DNA of 64,000 nt from Chytridium lagenaria (GCA_025449115.1 JAHLKC010000071.1:124001-188000); one strand, 5' to 3'; shown: positions 11,732-23,644, numbered from the stretch's first letter. Made by a program: numbers and translations. The notes: generated by a model not told the origin, from the letters alone.

Positions 11732-12577
11732 TTAATTATATAACGATTGAAAGAGAGGCACCTTTTGACATAATCCGATCAAAGAACGACTAATTCTTAC
11801 GGGGCCTCCTAATGGGTCCCGGCTCGAGGCCCACATCAGCCAGTACGGGTACCAGTGCTGGTTCCCGTTGTTCCTGTCACAAGGCCAGAGGTGAGGCTGA
11901 GCACCGTTCCAAGGCCAACCAGCAGAGTCAAGGCAAAGCTGACCTTGTCCCCAACTGTCTGTAGCATGAGCATTTCGGTACATGTAGACGTCACTACAAA
12001 AAAAAAAGAGGAAAATGGATGAGTATGTTCGTTGGAGACAAACGCGTAAAAGAAAGACTCACTTTCCGATAGGCATGGGGTACCACTGAGTTCCCCATCC
12101 GTACGAGCCACCAGAGTAGCATGGGACGATGACGACTTTACGGTCGTTGGGGTTTACGACGCCATAGCAGTTTGCTTTGATTCAAAAAGTAATGGTAAGA
12201 AACAACAAAAAACGATGACTGGTTGAGAGTAATCAACTTACAAGAGTTAGGAATGCGCCAACGCTCATTATTATAATCGGTCCTAGCGAAGTCGATCTTG
12301 TTCCAACCGGCATCCTGCCACAACTGAACCCTTCCACTGAGAACAGGGTCATTAAGGACACCCCATGCATGAAAGGTATGAAAATAAAGACTCACTTGAA
12401 CTCCATGGAGAAGGATCTGTCGCTGTTGGTGAAGAGGCCACCCATGGAGAGGTGCTCAACGTAGAGGCGGCGCTCCAGCGTATGATGGGCCTCTGTGGCG
12501 TTGTTGGCTGTTGGGGCAGCGGCACCGGAGCCCACGATGCTGGCAGCGATGGCAGCTATGAAGAGGTTTATGATCAT
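11732..12577 (-). CDS. Small secreted ricin-B-like lectin, copy 2, altered C-terminus
   Basis: Paralogue of the gene at 9079-9876, with the same signal peptide, four-exon layout and TATA box (12643-12650). Most residues are identical. Differences include I-V for L-A in the signal region and S-D-R-S-F-S-M for N-D-R-S-Y-S-L. After the last Q-H-W-Y-P-Y-W motif one base is missing relative to copy 1 (near 11840). The frame as written therefore runs on to 11732, whereas the ancestral frame would stop at 11790-11792. The trefoil core is intact, so the product could still fold. A sequencing error at this point is possible. Confidence 0.6.
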
Positions 12578-12642
12578 GGTGTTATTTGTTATTATGAGGT
12601 GAAACAGTGACAAAGTACGAGGGTATTAGAGGCAGTGGGTGC

Positions 12643-12650
12643 TTTATATA
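12643..12650 (-). promoter_or_regulatory. TATA box of lectin copy 2
   Basis: TATATAAA on the minus strand in the same context as in copy 1. Confidence 0.5.
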
Positions 12651-13609
12651 CCTATCAATAATAGTTTTATTATTTTAAATGTTTATTAATTATTTTTATT
12701 TGTGTGGAAATAAGGGTCAAGCCATGAATCAAGGTACGTATTATATAACAGGTAGATCATATCAGCTAGGCAGGGTAGAGGAAAATTAGTTCGGTGTAAA
12801 TTATAAAAATATTCTCCTGCAGACATAACTATAACCATGCCTTTCTGTCTTTCCGTGTAATATTGCATATCATGTAATAAACATTTATTATTTATTTATT
12901 AATACATTAATTATTGTGAAAACTGTGTAACTAAAACTGGGACAACAACTCAGGTAATACTTGATCTTCCCTTAAACCTAACCATGTGACGCTATTTAAA
13001 GTTGGTACTACTTCCTATATATAGTATTTCGTGATACATATCCCATAATAGTCTATTAATAGTGATATGGACACAGCCCCTTTGCCCCGCGCTTGCTTCC
13101 AGCCGTCAAGGGCTAAGTTTGAGGTCCAAATAATTAAAAGAAAAGACATGAAGTAAAAATCATTATAAATATTTAATATAATATATAAATATGATGAAAT
13201 AAGGTTTCCTAAAAAAAAAACACCCAGTCATCCTGTTTACTTGAGCTGTTGTTATATTTGCATTTTGCATGTCTATTATTCATTCATTTTAACGTAGGTA
13301 AATGCTACATAAATAATCCATCTCTGGTTTATATAATGCACGAAATAAAAAGAAGTCTGAGAACTGCAGTGGGACGCTGGATGGGAGTCACATTGACGTT
13401 ACCTGAAGAATTGCAGAGCCCTCGGTGGAATCGCTAACACGACCTGTCGCAGAACGCCAGGAGTTTGATCTTATATTTCAGGTTGCTTATCTGGGTTGGG
13501 AGACATGCAAACAAAAATATAACACGATTTTTCTTATTGCTCAATAGCCCAACGCGCCAATACCAACAGAACAAGATTTCTTATTGCTCAATGGCCTAGG
13601 CGTTGGGCT

Positions 13610-13840
13610 GAGTCCAACCCGAGCTGCACGGGTGAAATGCTGGTTCCCGTTGATCCTATCACAAGGCCAGACGTGCAGCTGAGCACCGCTCCAGGGTTAT
13701 TGAGCAGAGTCAAGATAAAGCAAGAGCATATCGGGACATTGGGGTAGGCGCGTGCACCAAGACTCACTTTCCGATAGGCAAGGGTACCATTGACTTCCCC
13801 ATCCGTGCCATGTCTTAACGATGAAAGGTAACAATCGCCG
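13610..13840 (-). pseudogene. Third lectin copy, relic
   Basis: Short blocks match the 3' half of the two lectin genes on the minus strand: the region around the QxW motif (13640-13700), the intron/exon edge (13755-13790) and the W-Y-P-M-P-I-G part. Many indels mean no reading frame survives. Confidence 0.6.
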
Positions 13841-14460
13841 TAGTGTCAGAGTTATTCATAGCAATCAAGTATTTGCATACATAAATATTTACTTACATTA
13901 AAATGTAACAATATCAGTGGCAATTTATTTGTAGTTTATTATTATTTCAAAATTGTCGTATTTCAACCCTTCACCATACCCTTTATTGCGTTCAAAGGTG
14001 CATCTTTTTCTGCAACTATCAGTGTCACGACAGTCAGAGTAAGACTGAGCACTATGCACGCAGCACGCGCAATAGGGATATGCCCTGGATTCAAATATTA
14101 TTGCCTTTTTAAGGTAAAGCAGGGGTTAACTGAATGTCATACAAACATTGATAAGGTTTGCTTACTAATAAACATGGAAAGACAAGAGTCTTTAGTCGTG
14201 CGTGGTTGTGGATGAGACTTTTTTTTTTACTTTTGTTATGCATCGATCGTCTTTTTTTTTTTCTTTTTCAGCCAAGCATATTATTGTGATCTTGTCAATA
14301 ACAAAATGTAGACAGTAACAAGTGATAGGATGTCCAGACGTCTGGAAAAACATGCCGTCGTAAGTCCCTATCTGCCTTGTTTTTGCCTTGTTCTGGTCCG
14401 ACGCATTCGTTTTTTTCCTCTATCTACGCAAAAACTTTATTTTTTAAAACTGTTCTTTGT

Positions 14461-14849
14461 CTTTTTTTACTAAAAACATTTTGATTGCTTGCATTTCGTC
14501 GTGCTCAACTATAAGGCATATGACGAGCTATACCTCTTCTTCCCTTTTTTTTTAACGCTTGATAAGAAGGTCACAATGTCTTCTCCTTACCTTTACATCC
14601 ACGTCAATTCCAAAACGTTTTTCATATTCCTCGCCCGTTCATACTTGCTCATCAACGTTGATGTCCGCAATCTCATTTAACAGCAACAAATTCATTAACG
14701 TCAACCAAAAAATATATCTACGCTCTATGGGAAAAAAGCATCGATATTCGACTGTGCTAAAGACTTTAACGAACGTTGATGTATGAGCAATCACCCGCAT
14801 CCACATGATAGACCAAACATTTATTCAAAAAAATGAAGCCAAAAAACTG
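14461..14849. other. Intergenic, no gene seen
   Basis: AT-rich DNA with T runs, lying after the duplication. No recognisable coding motif. Confidence 0.4.
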
Positions 14850-15345
14850 AAACAATAAAAGATATGAGAAACGTTTGATAAGGGAGGACATAATGGTACA
14901 AGGCCCTTCAAAAAGAAAACGACGGGGCCTTTCCCAAACCGAACTCAGCCAACAAACATCCCTAAAGAAAAGAAATTTAAAAGAACCAAGAAAAACGGGA
15001 CAACCAAAGATACGAAAAACGTTGATGAGGGAGAAATATCACGTAACGGTCAACGTCTCTCCACAGATAGAGAAAACGACGGGACCTTTCCCAAACCGAA
15101 ACAATGAAAAAAACTAATAAAGTCAAAACGAAATCAAACAATCAATGATATGAGAAAATGTTAACGAGAGAGATCAACCGCATAACGGTGCAAAACCCCT
15201 TCACAAAAAAAAAGGGCGAAACAAAGACCTTCCCGACAACAAAACTCCCAAAAAAAAACACTGACACAAAGCAACGTTTTGATGACGGAAAAAAAAGTAA
15301 TCACATGACAGAACAAGACCCTTCACACAAAAGACGACCAAGTCC
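14850..15345. repeat. Degenerate tandem repeat at the 3' end of the DUF885 gene
   Basis: Imperfect copies with starts near 14860, 15009, 15147 and 15270, each about 125-145 bp. They share GATA(T/C)GA(G/A)AAA-like starts, ACGAGGGAG-like and CCCTTC(A/C) blocks. The last copy overlaps the final codons of the DUF885 gene (15301-15345), so the array appears to have grown out of that gene's 3' end. Confidence 0.5.
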
Positions 15346-18300
15346 AGAGGGTTGATGAGTATCCTCTTCCATTGTGACCGTCCCCGTTTTAATGTCAGAC
15401 TTGACCGTGGTGGTGGTGGAACCGAGTCTAATCTTCTCTTGGGCAACCTAACACCAAATGAATATGGGAACGTTCATAATATCATAACATAAATAAAGTA
15501 AAGTAAAAGAAAGTACGAAACCACGCGGGAAATAAAAACAAAGAAATGAGGGTTCAACACTCTCTCCCTTTCCAAAAATAAAACAAATTAAAATACAACT
15601 CACCCACTCCCTCACAGCCTTCTCAACAACCCCCAACGCAACCGTCCCCAACCCCAACACACATTCATGAAACTCCCTCACATCAAACTCCATCCCCAAC
15701 TCCCTCTCCGCCCACCTCCTACACTCCCAAATCTTCAACTCCCCAATCTTATACGCACAAGCCTGTCCAGGACACACCGCATACCGTCTCGCCTCACTCA
15801 ACATCTCGTCAACGGGGCCAGAAAGATTCGCCTTCATGTACACTACACAGTCGTCTATCGACCATCCTAAAGCGTGGAGACCGGAATCGACTACGGGACG
15901 GATCGCTCGGAGCATCTCCATTTCGAGCCTGGGAAAAAAGGGTTGGGTGAGATGTGGAGAAAGTGGGGTTGGGGAAAGTTTTTTGGGGGGTGAGACGTGG
16001 GTGAAGTGATGTTGGGGGAGGGTTTTTTGGGGGGGGGGGTGAGACGTGGTTTAAGTGGTGTTGGTGGAAGGTGAGAAGTGAATGAAGTGGTGTTGATGTG
16101 GGGAAACGGGAAGGAACATGAAACTGCTTGTTTACCTCCCAAAATATTGAAAAGGATCCTCATAAAACCCCATTTCTTCACCAAGTCCCTCACAATACAA
16201 TCCCCACCCTAAAAAAAAAGCATTAAACAAAACCCACACAAAAAGAAAAACAACAACCCCTCTCCCCACCTTCCGCGAAAACCCCCTGTTCCAACACATT
16301 CCTAATCTTATGTCGATGTCGGATCTCCTGCGCAAGTGAAATCTGATGATGATGGCCAGGAACAGCCTACACACACTTCAGCGGGTATCACACACCGAAA
16401 CACATACCTCATGCATCGTCAACGCATTCACCTCAATCATGCTCTTCTCCTGATGCAACTTTAAATTCGCCATAAACACGCCCCCGCGGTCCGCCGTCCC
16501 CGCTAGATAGAACGCGAGTGGACTCTGATCCTCTGTTTCGGCGGGTACGCCTTCAACGCGACACCTTTGCAAAAAAATTTAAGTCATTTCGAAAAAAATA
16601 ATAATGGAATAATTCATCCCGAACACGAAAAAAACCATGCCACCCCCCCCCCCCGCCAAAAAAAAAAAAAATTAAAAAAAATAGAAAATCATCCAGGAAA
16701 AAAACCAATAAACTAAATCATCCCCCAAACAAAATGGAATAAACCACCCCGAAAGAAAAAAAACAATAAACTAAACCATCGGGGAAAAAAAAGAACAACC
16801 AAAAACAAAACCATCAAAACAACAAAACATACTTAAACTTTGGAAACGACTTGAAATACTCCTTCATCTTCTCCTCACTCTCCCTCAAAAACGCTTCATA
16901 CATGGGCACCACATCCTTCTTCACATCCTTAAAAAACAAATCCGGATACCTCGTTCGATCCGCCAACGCAACCCTAAATTCCTTCAACGAACCCTCAAAC
17001 CCACACTTCACTTTCACCTCCTCCATCCTCGCCGTAATCCTCGCAACCTCCCTCAACCCCATCTCATGCACCTCCTCCGCCGTCACCTTCACGGTGGTAT
17101 GTTGAAACAAATACGCTTCATACATCTATACCGTTTAATAAATAAAAAAAAACGAGGTTATACTTCTTTCGCATTCGGAAGCCCGTAAATCCCATCATGC
17201 TTTCTCGCATGGGGGCGATATTGGGTGACCAGGAACGCTTTCATGGTCGTGTACGCTGGGAAGAGATGGTGTTTGATTGCGTCTACCATGAAATCGGGGT
17301 CTCCTGTCACGCGTTCTGATTCGGTGCGTTTGCATAACACGTGGGTGCGGGCTGCTTCGTCGCGGTCTGGGATGGTGAGGACGGCGCCAACGTCGCAACG
17401 TTGGATGAGGAGGTCGATGGAGGAGAGGGGGAGGGTTATGCCTGGATGTGGGGGGTTGGGAAGGGGGGTGGGTGATAGGAAGCGTGGTTTGAAATGGGGA
17501 GGTTGGGAAGAAGGGGGGTGGGTGATAGGAAGCGTGGTTTGAAATGGGGAGGTTGGGAAGAAGGGGGGTGGGTGGTAGGAAGCATGGTTTGAAAATAGGG
17601 AAGTGGGGGGATTTGAAAGGGGAAAGCGGGGGGAAGAGAGGTGGAGGAATGTTGCCAATTTAAATGAAGGGAAGGAACGATGAGAGAAAGAGAGGCGGGC
17701 AAAGGTTGCGAATTTAAAAAAAAAAGGGAAGAAAACGATGAAGGGAAAAGAAGTAGGGGAGAGGGGATTTGGGGAAAGCGGGGAAAACGGGGATGAAAAG
17801 AAACGTTGAAGTAGGGAAGGAAGCGAACAAAAGACGAGATTCAGCGTTTACTTCCCCACAACAAAAAAAAAGAAGCCTTACATACCTCTCACAATCCCCG
17901 ATTTATAAGCCTCAATAATATCATTAAACCGTTGTGGGAATTTCATGATACGCGACCGAAAGTTTTCGAAATCTTCAAGTGTGTCGAGACGTTGGTAGAG
18001 GTCTAGGTAGAGCTCGTAGTTGACGATCGGACCTTCCATGTGGCTGGTTATAAAAGAACGGGGGGGTGTTAGTTGTATGTTGGTCCGCTATTGGGATGGT
18101 GGAACTCGACATGAAAAAAGTCGTGTCCTTTGAAGAAACATGATATTGCTTGTTCATAGCAAATGGGTTTAAGAATCCATAACATTGCATGAACCACGAT
18201 ATCGTTCGTCCAAAGCAAATGCTGGAAAGGAGCCCATAACATTGCCCTGAACCAATGAAACCGCGAACGATATCGCTTGTATAAGCAAATGTTGTAAAGG

Positions 18301-19170
18301 AACCCCATAACATTGCCTGAACCACGATATCGCCTGTCCAAGCAAACGTCGGAAAAACCCCCATCACTCCCTGACCCTAACGAACCCGCAAACACCATAT
18401 CGCCAATCCAAGCCAACGTCGTAAAACAAAACCCATAACACCCCCTAGCTCAACGCAACCGCAAACCAACGCAGCAAACATCGTAAAGTCACCCACACAC
18501 ACATCCCCTCCAAAAAAAAAGGCACACAAACCTCGACCCCAACTCCCACTGCACGCCCACCCCAGGCCTCCCATTCGCCACACACCACCACCGCGCCGAA
18601 AACTCCAAAAACTCCAAATCCTCCATCTCCTCCTTCCGCAACCTCGTGTCGGACAGGAGCGTCAATGTTTCTTTTAACACGGCCGAGACGTCGGTGTACG
18701 CTGAGAGACGGTCTTGGAAGGAGTAGCGGAAGATGTCGTCGGCGTAGCCTGGGAGAGCGTTTATCGCGGCGGTGGCTGGGGAGGGTTAGAGATTGGGGTG
18801 AGAGAGGGGGGTGAGAGGGATGGGGGTGAGAGGGATGGGAGAGAGGGGAAGGAATGGGGAGTGGTTTGAGAGGGTATGCGGTTCGAGAGGGGAAGGAATG
18901 GGGAGTGGTTTGAGAGGGTATGGGGTTCGAGAGGGTGAGAAATGGGGAATGACGAGAAATGAAGGTATCCAAGAGGATAAAGCATGGTGATTGACAGAAA
19001 ACGATGGTTTATGGAGATGAAGGAACGCCAAACCCCAGCGAGAACAGGCAGCCAAAAATAAAACAAAGGGAACGAGCATACTCACTAGGCTCCATACGAA
19101 CAAGCACATCCATGAACCGATCATTCAGGACAGCGATGCGTTCAGAAGTGGTGGGATAGTCTCCTTCCAT
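15301..19170 (-). CDS. DUF885 family putative metallopeptidase, paralogue A (intact motif)
   Basis: About ten exons, read from 19170 down. Exon 1 encodes M-E-G-D-Y-P-T-T-S-E-R, followed by exons at about 18781-18527 (D-D-I-F-R-Y-S-F-Q-D-R), 18050-17885 (E-G-P-I-V-N-Y-E-L-Y-L), 17445-17161, 17126-16835 (T-A-E-E-V-H-E-M-G-L) and 16566-16410. The next two give N-A-L-T-M-H-E joined to A-V-P-G-H-H-H-Q-I-S-L-A-Q-E, the family's HE...GHH metal-binding-like motif. F-A-E-G-W-G-L-Y-C-E-G-L-G follows, then 15930-15626 with the hallmark C-P-G-Q-A-C-A-Y-K-I-G-E-L-K-I. The final exon, 15445-15301, is short and Thr-rich. DUF885 proteins are widespread in bacteria and some fungi. A metallopeptidase role is inferred from the motif; the substrate is unknown. 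Several introns carry private minisatellites. One exon between about 18500 and 18050 is not resolved. Confidence 0.75.
17453..17600. repeat. Intronic minisatellite (about 48 bp, three copies)
   Basis: Three near-identical units starting near 17456, 17504 and 17553, G-rich on the plus strand, inside an intron of the DUF885 paralogue A gene. Confidence 0.75.
18150..18490. repeat. Intronic minisatellite (about 60-72 bp, five or six degenerate copies)
   Basis: Units begin with CCATAACATTGC-like sequence and carry ACGATATCG(C/T) and (A/C)AAGCAAA blocks. They lie within an intron, or an unresolved exon/intron stretch, of the DUF885 paralogue A gene. Confidence 0.65.
18780..18935. repeat. Intronic minisatellite (GAGAGGG-rich, about 45 bp)
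   Basis: Repeated GGGGAAGGAATGGGGAG + TGGTTTGAGAGGGTATG blocks within the first intron of the DUF885 paralogue A gene. Confidence 0.65.
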
Positions 19171-19229
19171 GATGTTAAATTTTGGAGTCACGGAATCGGA
19201 TGTTAATGGGAACCAAGCGTGGTACCCGT

Positions 19230-21065
19230 GTTTTTTTTGGGTGACAAGATATACAACAGGATGGAGATGATGTGAACGGTATCGCACATTGCGGGACGAG
19301 ATGGATGGGATGGCTGTAATGTGCGGTGATGAGTGTATCGAACAGGGTGTTTTTTTTTGGGTGACGGAACAATGAATGTGAGGATGGAGGTGATGTGAAC
19401 GGTGTCGCACAGTGCGGGACGAGATGGATGGGATGGCTGTAATGTGCGGTGATGAGTGTATCAAATAGGGTGTTTTTTTTTGGGTGACGGAACAATGAAT
19501 GTGAGGATGGAGATGATGTGAATGGTGTCGCACATTGCGGGACGAGATGGATGAGTTTGACTTTGTGTGAGGTAGAGCGCGTATCGAACAGGGTGTTTTT
19601 ATTTGGGTGACGGAACAATGAATGTGAGGATGGAGATGATGTGAACGGTATCGCACATCGCGGGACGAATGGATGGGATGGCTGTAATGTGCGGTGATGA
19701 GTGTATCGAACAGGGTGTTTTTTTTTGGGTGACGGAACAATGAATGTGAGGATGCAGATGATGTGAACGGTATCGCACATCGCGGGACGAGATGGATGGG
19801 TTTGACTTTGTGTGAGGTAGAGCGCGTATCGAACAGGGTGTTTTTTTTTTGGGTGACGGGACAATGAATGTGAGGATGGAGATGATGTGAACGGTATCGC
19901 ACATCGCGGGACGAATGGATGGGATGGCTGTAATGTGCGGTGATGAGTGTATCGAACAGGGTGTTTTTTTTTGGGTGACGGAACAATGAATGTGAGGATG
20001 CAGATGATGTGAACGGTATCGCACATCGCGGGACGAGATGGATGGGTTTGACTTTGTGTGAGGTAGAGCGCGTATCGAACAGGGTGTTTTTTTTTTTGGG
20101 TGACGGGACAATGAATGTGAGGATGGAGATGATGTGAACGGTATCGCACATCGCGGGACGAGATGGATGAGTTTGACTTTGTGTGAGGTAGAGCGCATAT
20201 CGAACAGGGTGTTTTTTTTTGGGTGACGGGACAATGAATGTGAGGATGGAGATGATGTGAACGGTGTCGCAAATTGCAGATCCAGATGGATGGGATGGCT
20301 GTAATGTGCGGTGATAAGCGCGTATCGAACAGGGTGTTTTGTTTGGGTGACGGGACAATGAATGTGAGGATGGAGATGATGTGAACGGTATCGCACATCG
20401 CGGGACGAATGGATGGGATGGCTGTAATGTGCGGTGATGAGTGTATCGAATAGGGTGTTTTTTTTTGGGGTGACGGAACAATGAATGTGAGGTTGGAGGT
20501 GATGTGAACGGTATCGCACATTGCGGGACGAGATGGATGGGATGGCTGTGATGTGCGGTGATGAGTGTATCGAACAGGGTGTTTTTTTTTGGGTGACGGG
20601 ACAATGAATGTGAGGATGGAGATGATGTGAACGGTGTCGCACATTGCGGGACGAGATGGATGGGATGGCTGTGATGTGCGGTGATGAGTGTATCGAACAG
20701 GGTGTTTTTTTTTGGGTGACGGGATAACAGGATGGAGATGATGTGAACGGTGTCGCACATTGCGGGACGTGATGGATGGGATGGCTGGAATGTACGGTGA
20801 TGAGTGTATCGAATAGGGTGTTTTTTTTTGGGTGCCGGGACCATGAATGTGAGGATGGAGATGATGTGAACGGTGTCGCACATTGCGGGACGTGATGGAT
20901 GGGATGGCTGTAATGTGCGGTGATGAGTGTATCGAATAGGGTGTTTTTTTTTGGGTGCCGGGACAATGAATGTGAGGATGGAGATGATGTGAACGATATC
21001 GCACATTGCGGGACGAGATGGATGAGTTTGACTTTGTGTGAGGTAGAGCGCGTATCAAACAGGTG
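19230..21065. repeat. 15-copy tandem array of about 123 bp upstream of the DUF885 gene
   Basis: Units start at the GGGTGAC/GGGTGCC block near 19239, 19357, 19481, 19604, 19727, 19850, 19972, 20096, 20220, 20345, 20468, 20590, 20712, 20829 and 20951. Each holds a T run, then GGGTGACGG, AATGAATGTGAGGATGG, GATGATGTGAACGGT and ATCGCACAT. Two end types alternate irregularly: A (GGGATGGCTGTAATGTGCGG) and B (GAGTTTGACTTTGTGTGAGG), in the order A A B A B A B B A A A A A A B. The array ends about 60 bases upstream of the start codon at 19170. Long minus-strand frames across it are by-products of a unit with few stops. Confidence 0.95.
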
Positions 21066-21379
21066 TAGTCTTTGGTTACGTATGTAAACTGTAAAATCCC
21101 TTTAAATACCTTTTTTTTTTTATTCTTTTATTTTTTTTATGCCAGTGATTAAAAAGAATGGGGGCTCGACCTATGTAAAAAACAGCGTGTTGACGGTAAA
21201 AGTGGTGGTGGTGGATACACTTGCAAAAAGAAACGCAAAAAGAACAAAATCAACAAAATGAAAAAAAAACAACAACATGAAACGTGAAATGCACAAAAAG
21301 GGAACAAGGGAAAAAAATAAAGAAACCGACGGAACATGTAAATACAAAAAGAAAATGACATCAAAAATACAACGATAGT
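21066..21379. other. Spacer between array and membrane-protein gene
   Basis: T-rich then A-rich low-complexity DNA. No gene seen. Probable 3' flank of the minus-strand gene ending at 21380. Confidence 0.45.
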
Positions 21380-22858
21380 TCACTCCTCCAACGTAGGTGA
21401 CAACATCCCATCCCCCTTCTTCATCGTCCCACTCACCGTCGTCAACGTCGGATGTTTCACACCCCAACCTTCCCCCTCAACACCCTCAAAAACGTCAAAG
21501 CCCCTCCGAACTCGTGTTCGAATCCGACCTCACCAGCGACGCGCCATCCGTCGAACCTCGAGACAACGGGTGGGCAGGTCGAGACGTGGATGAATCGGTG
21601 CGTGCAAGCCGGGAGGTGGTTGAATCGACGCGGACGAGACGGGAGGAATCAACGCGGTGGAGGTGAGAGGAGGTGGAGTCGGATCGGTGGAGGTTGGAGG
21701 AGGTGGAGGAGTCGGTGCGCCAGAGGTGAACGCCGGAAGGGGTGTGGGAGCGTTGACCTGTACCGTCTGATCGGGGCATGGAGAGGGAGCCCCAACCCCA
21801 TGTGGGAGTCCATCGGTGAGTGGTGGGAGCGCGGTCTTTGACGGGGTTGAGGAGTCGATCGTCTGGGGTGCGGAGTTGGCCGTAGGAGCGTTGGGCGGGA
21901 TCGGAGGGCGGGGAGAGGAAGCGGGAGAATTGGTCCATGATGGTTTTAGCGGTGGTGGAGGCGGTTGAGGGGGATGGAGGAAGGTGTGGAGAAGGAGGGG
22001 TTATGGAGACGGTGATGGGATCTGTGGGAGTGTCTGAGGAGGGAGTGGGAGGGGTTTCTGGGAGGTTGTGTGGTGTGGAAGGACATGGTTCCAGTGGTGG
22101 CGGGGGGATTGTTTGGTGGATTTTGAGCGATGGCGCCATGCAAGGAAGGCTGCAATGAGGAGACCGAGGACGACGAGGGAGGAGAGGGTTGCGAGGATTA
22201 TTATGAGAGTGCTAGGGGAGGAGGAGGAGGAGGAGGAAGAGGATGCTGGCGCGCCTGATGCTTGGGAGTCCGGCTAGAGGGGGAGGAGGAGAGTTTGGGA
22301 ATCGTGTTGGGATGGGGTTGGAGTCGGTGGGGATAGTGGAGATGGGATTGACGGGTTGGGTTGGGTTAACGTTAAGGTCTTGGATTTGAGCAGCTTGAGG
22401 AAGAGTGTCGGAAGTAGGGGGGGCAGGTGCTAGAGTGTTGACGACGGCTGCAGGAACGACGATGGAATTGGGTCTCTGCTGGAAAGGGATGACGGGGGAG
22501 TTGGTGTTGGGAAACGTATTTCCAGTGTTTCCAAAGCCGCCGCTGCCGATCGTATCCTCATTGTCATCTACAATGAATGGGAGCCAAGTTTGAGGGGTCA
22601 CTGTCACAACAGGAGGGGCCTTAAAGTTTTTTTAGACATGAACTATAAAATGTTCGAAAGAGCACCGATTGACAAGGAAAAAAGTGGTTTAAAGAGAGTG
22701 ACTTACGATAACAGGAATGACGGGTACTGTTGTAGCGACAAGGATGGGTGATTGTGATGGTAGTGGGTTGTCGGTTTGAGCTGCTGTCAGGATCCTTCCA
22801 CGAGGAGGTGGAGATGCAGTTGAGATGGAGCAATGACACTTTCACCACGACCACCACT
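21380..22858 (-). CDS. Single-pass membrane protein with RxDS-repeat cytoplasmic tail
   Basis: I do not recognise a named family. The layout resembles fungal wall-sensor or Mid2-like proteins by shape only. An upstream exon ends P-V-I-P-V-I before an intron at about 22623-22706. The next exon gives A-P-P-V-V-T-V-T-P-Q-T-W-L-P-F, a Pro/Thr/Asn-rich ectodomain and, after a frame change near 22240-22250 (a CTCCTC repeat), a poly-Ser run. The membrane helix I-I-I-L-A-T-L-S-S-L-V-V-L-G-L-L-I follows, then W-R-H-R-S-K as stop-transfer. The tail is Ser/Pro-rich with about seven R-(S/T/V)-D-S units at 21540-21720. A further one-base shift at a GGGG run (about 21526) leads to the end G-D-G-M-L-S-P-T-L-E-E, stop 21380. 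The start is not fixed; 22858 is the upper bound of the coding-like part. Confidence 0.5.
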
Positions 22859-23644
22859 CACATCACCAGCACCTTCACCCACTAGTACCACTACTAAAGG
22901 TGATGGTGATGGTGGTAGTGAAGCAGCAGTAGGTCACCCATGATCTGCACGCTCTCTAGCCCAAGTAAAGACCAGGAGGGGATGGTATGGATGGAATGGA
23001 AGGAATGGAAGGAGTGTCATTGATGACAGTGATGAATGGAGCCATGTGAAATATTATATATCTCTCCTCTCTCTTTCTCTTTCTTTCTCACACACTCTCT
23101 TTCTCTCTCTCTCTTTGAATGATGAATATAATAATAATAATAATAATAATAATCAATGAATAGTAATAAACAAACAATAATAAATAATAAATAATATATA
23201 CTATACTATAATAGAATACACTATTCATCATATATACATCATACACCACATTGATTAATGAGTTATTGAATGAAATATTTACAATAACAAGCAAAAGCGC
23301 ACAGTTACATGCTCATCATCCGTCTCATATATATACACTAATAATATACTCTATCATATATATTAAAGTTGATGTTTATTATTATATATCCTTTTTTAAA
23401 TATCTGTTTCAACATTTCTACTTCTATACTCTTTGAATAATTTGGATTGGATTGGATTGGATTTAATGTATTGATTATTAATATATTATTTAAATATTTA
23501 ATACATCTCTTCACTACTACTACATACATACATACATTCATACATACATACATACTACTAAATACATACTACTAAATACTATATACTCTACATATTAAAA
23601 GATAGAAAACATACTTTATTCATCATCAATAATAAATATGTAAT
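22859..23644. other. AT-rich spacer with microsatellites
   Basis: Holds (GGAAT)n near 22990-23015, CT-rich runs near 23060-23115, (AAT)n near 23128-23150, GGATT repeats near 23440-23460 and CATA repeats near 23520-23555. No gene seen. Confidence 0.6.

Larger units (their letters stand above)
11455..14460. repeat. Local duplication, unit 2 with an internal insertion
   Basis: Second copy of the lectin segment: 11455-13035 corresponds to 8743-10285, and 14215-14460 corresponds to 10310-10560. The 1.2 kb in between (13036-14214) is absent from unit 1 and contains a third lectin relic. Confidence 0.75.

Noticed and set aside
19009..21058. Open frames of 665, 627 and 455 codons on the minus strand
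   Set aside because: They lie in a tandem array with period about 123 bp; all three frames are open at once and the translations are shifted versions of the same repeat. Not a protein gene.
19230..21065. CRISPR-like array
   Set aside because: The whole unit is repeated with minor variants; there are no unique spacers and the host is eukaryotic.
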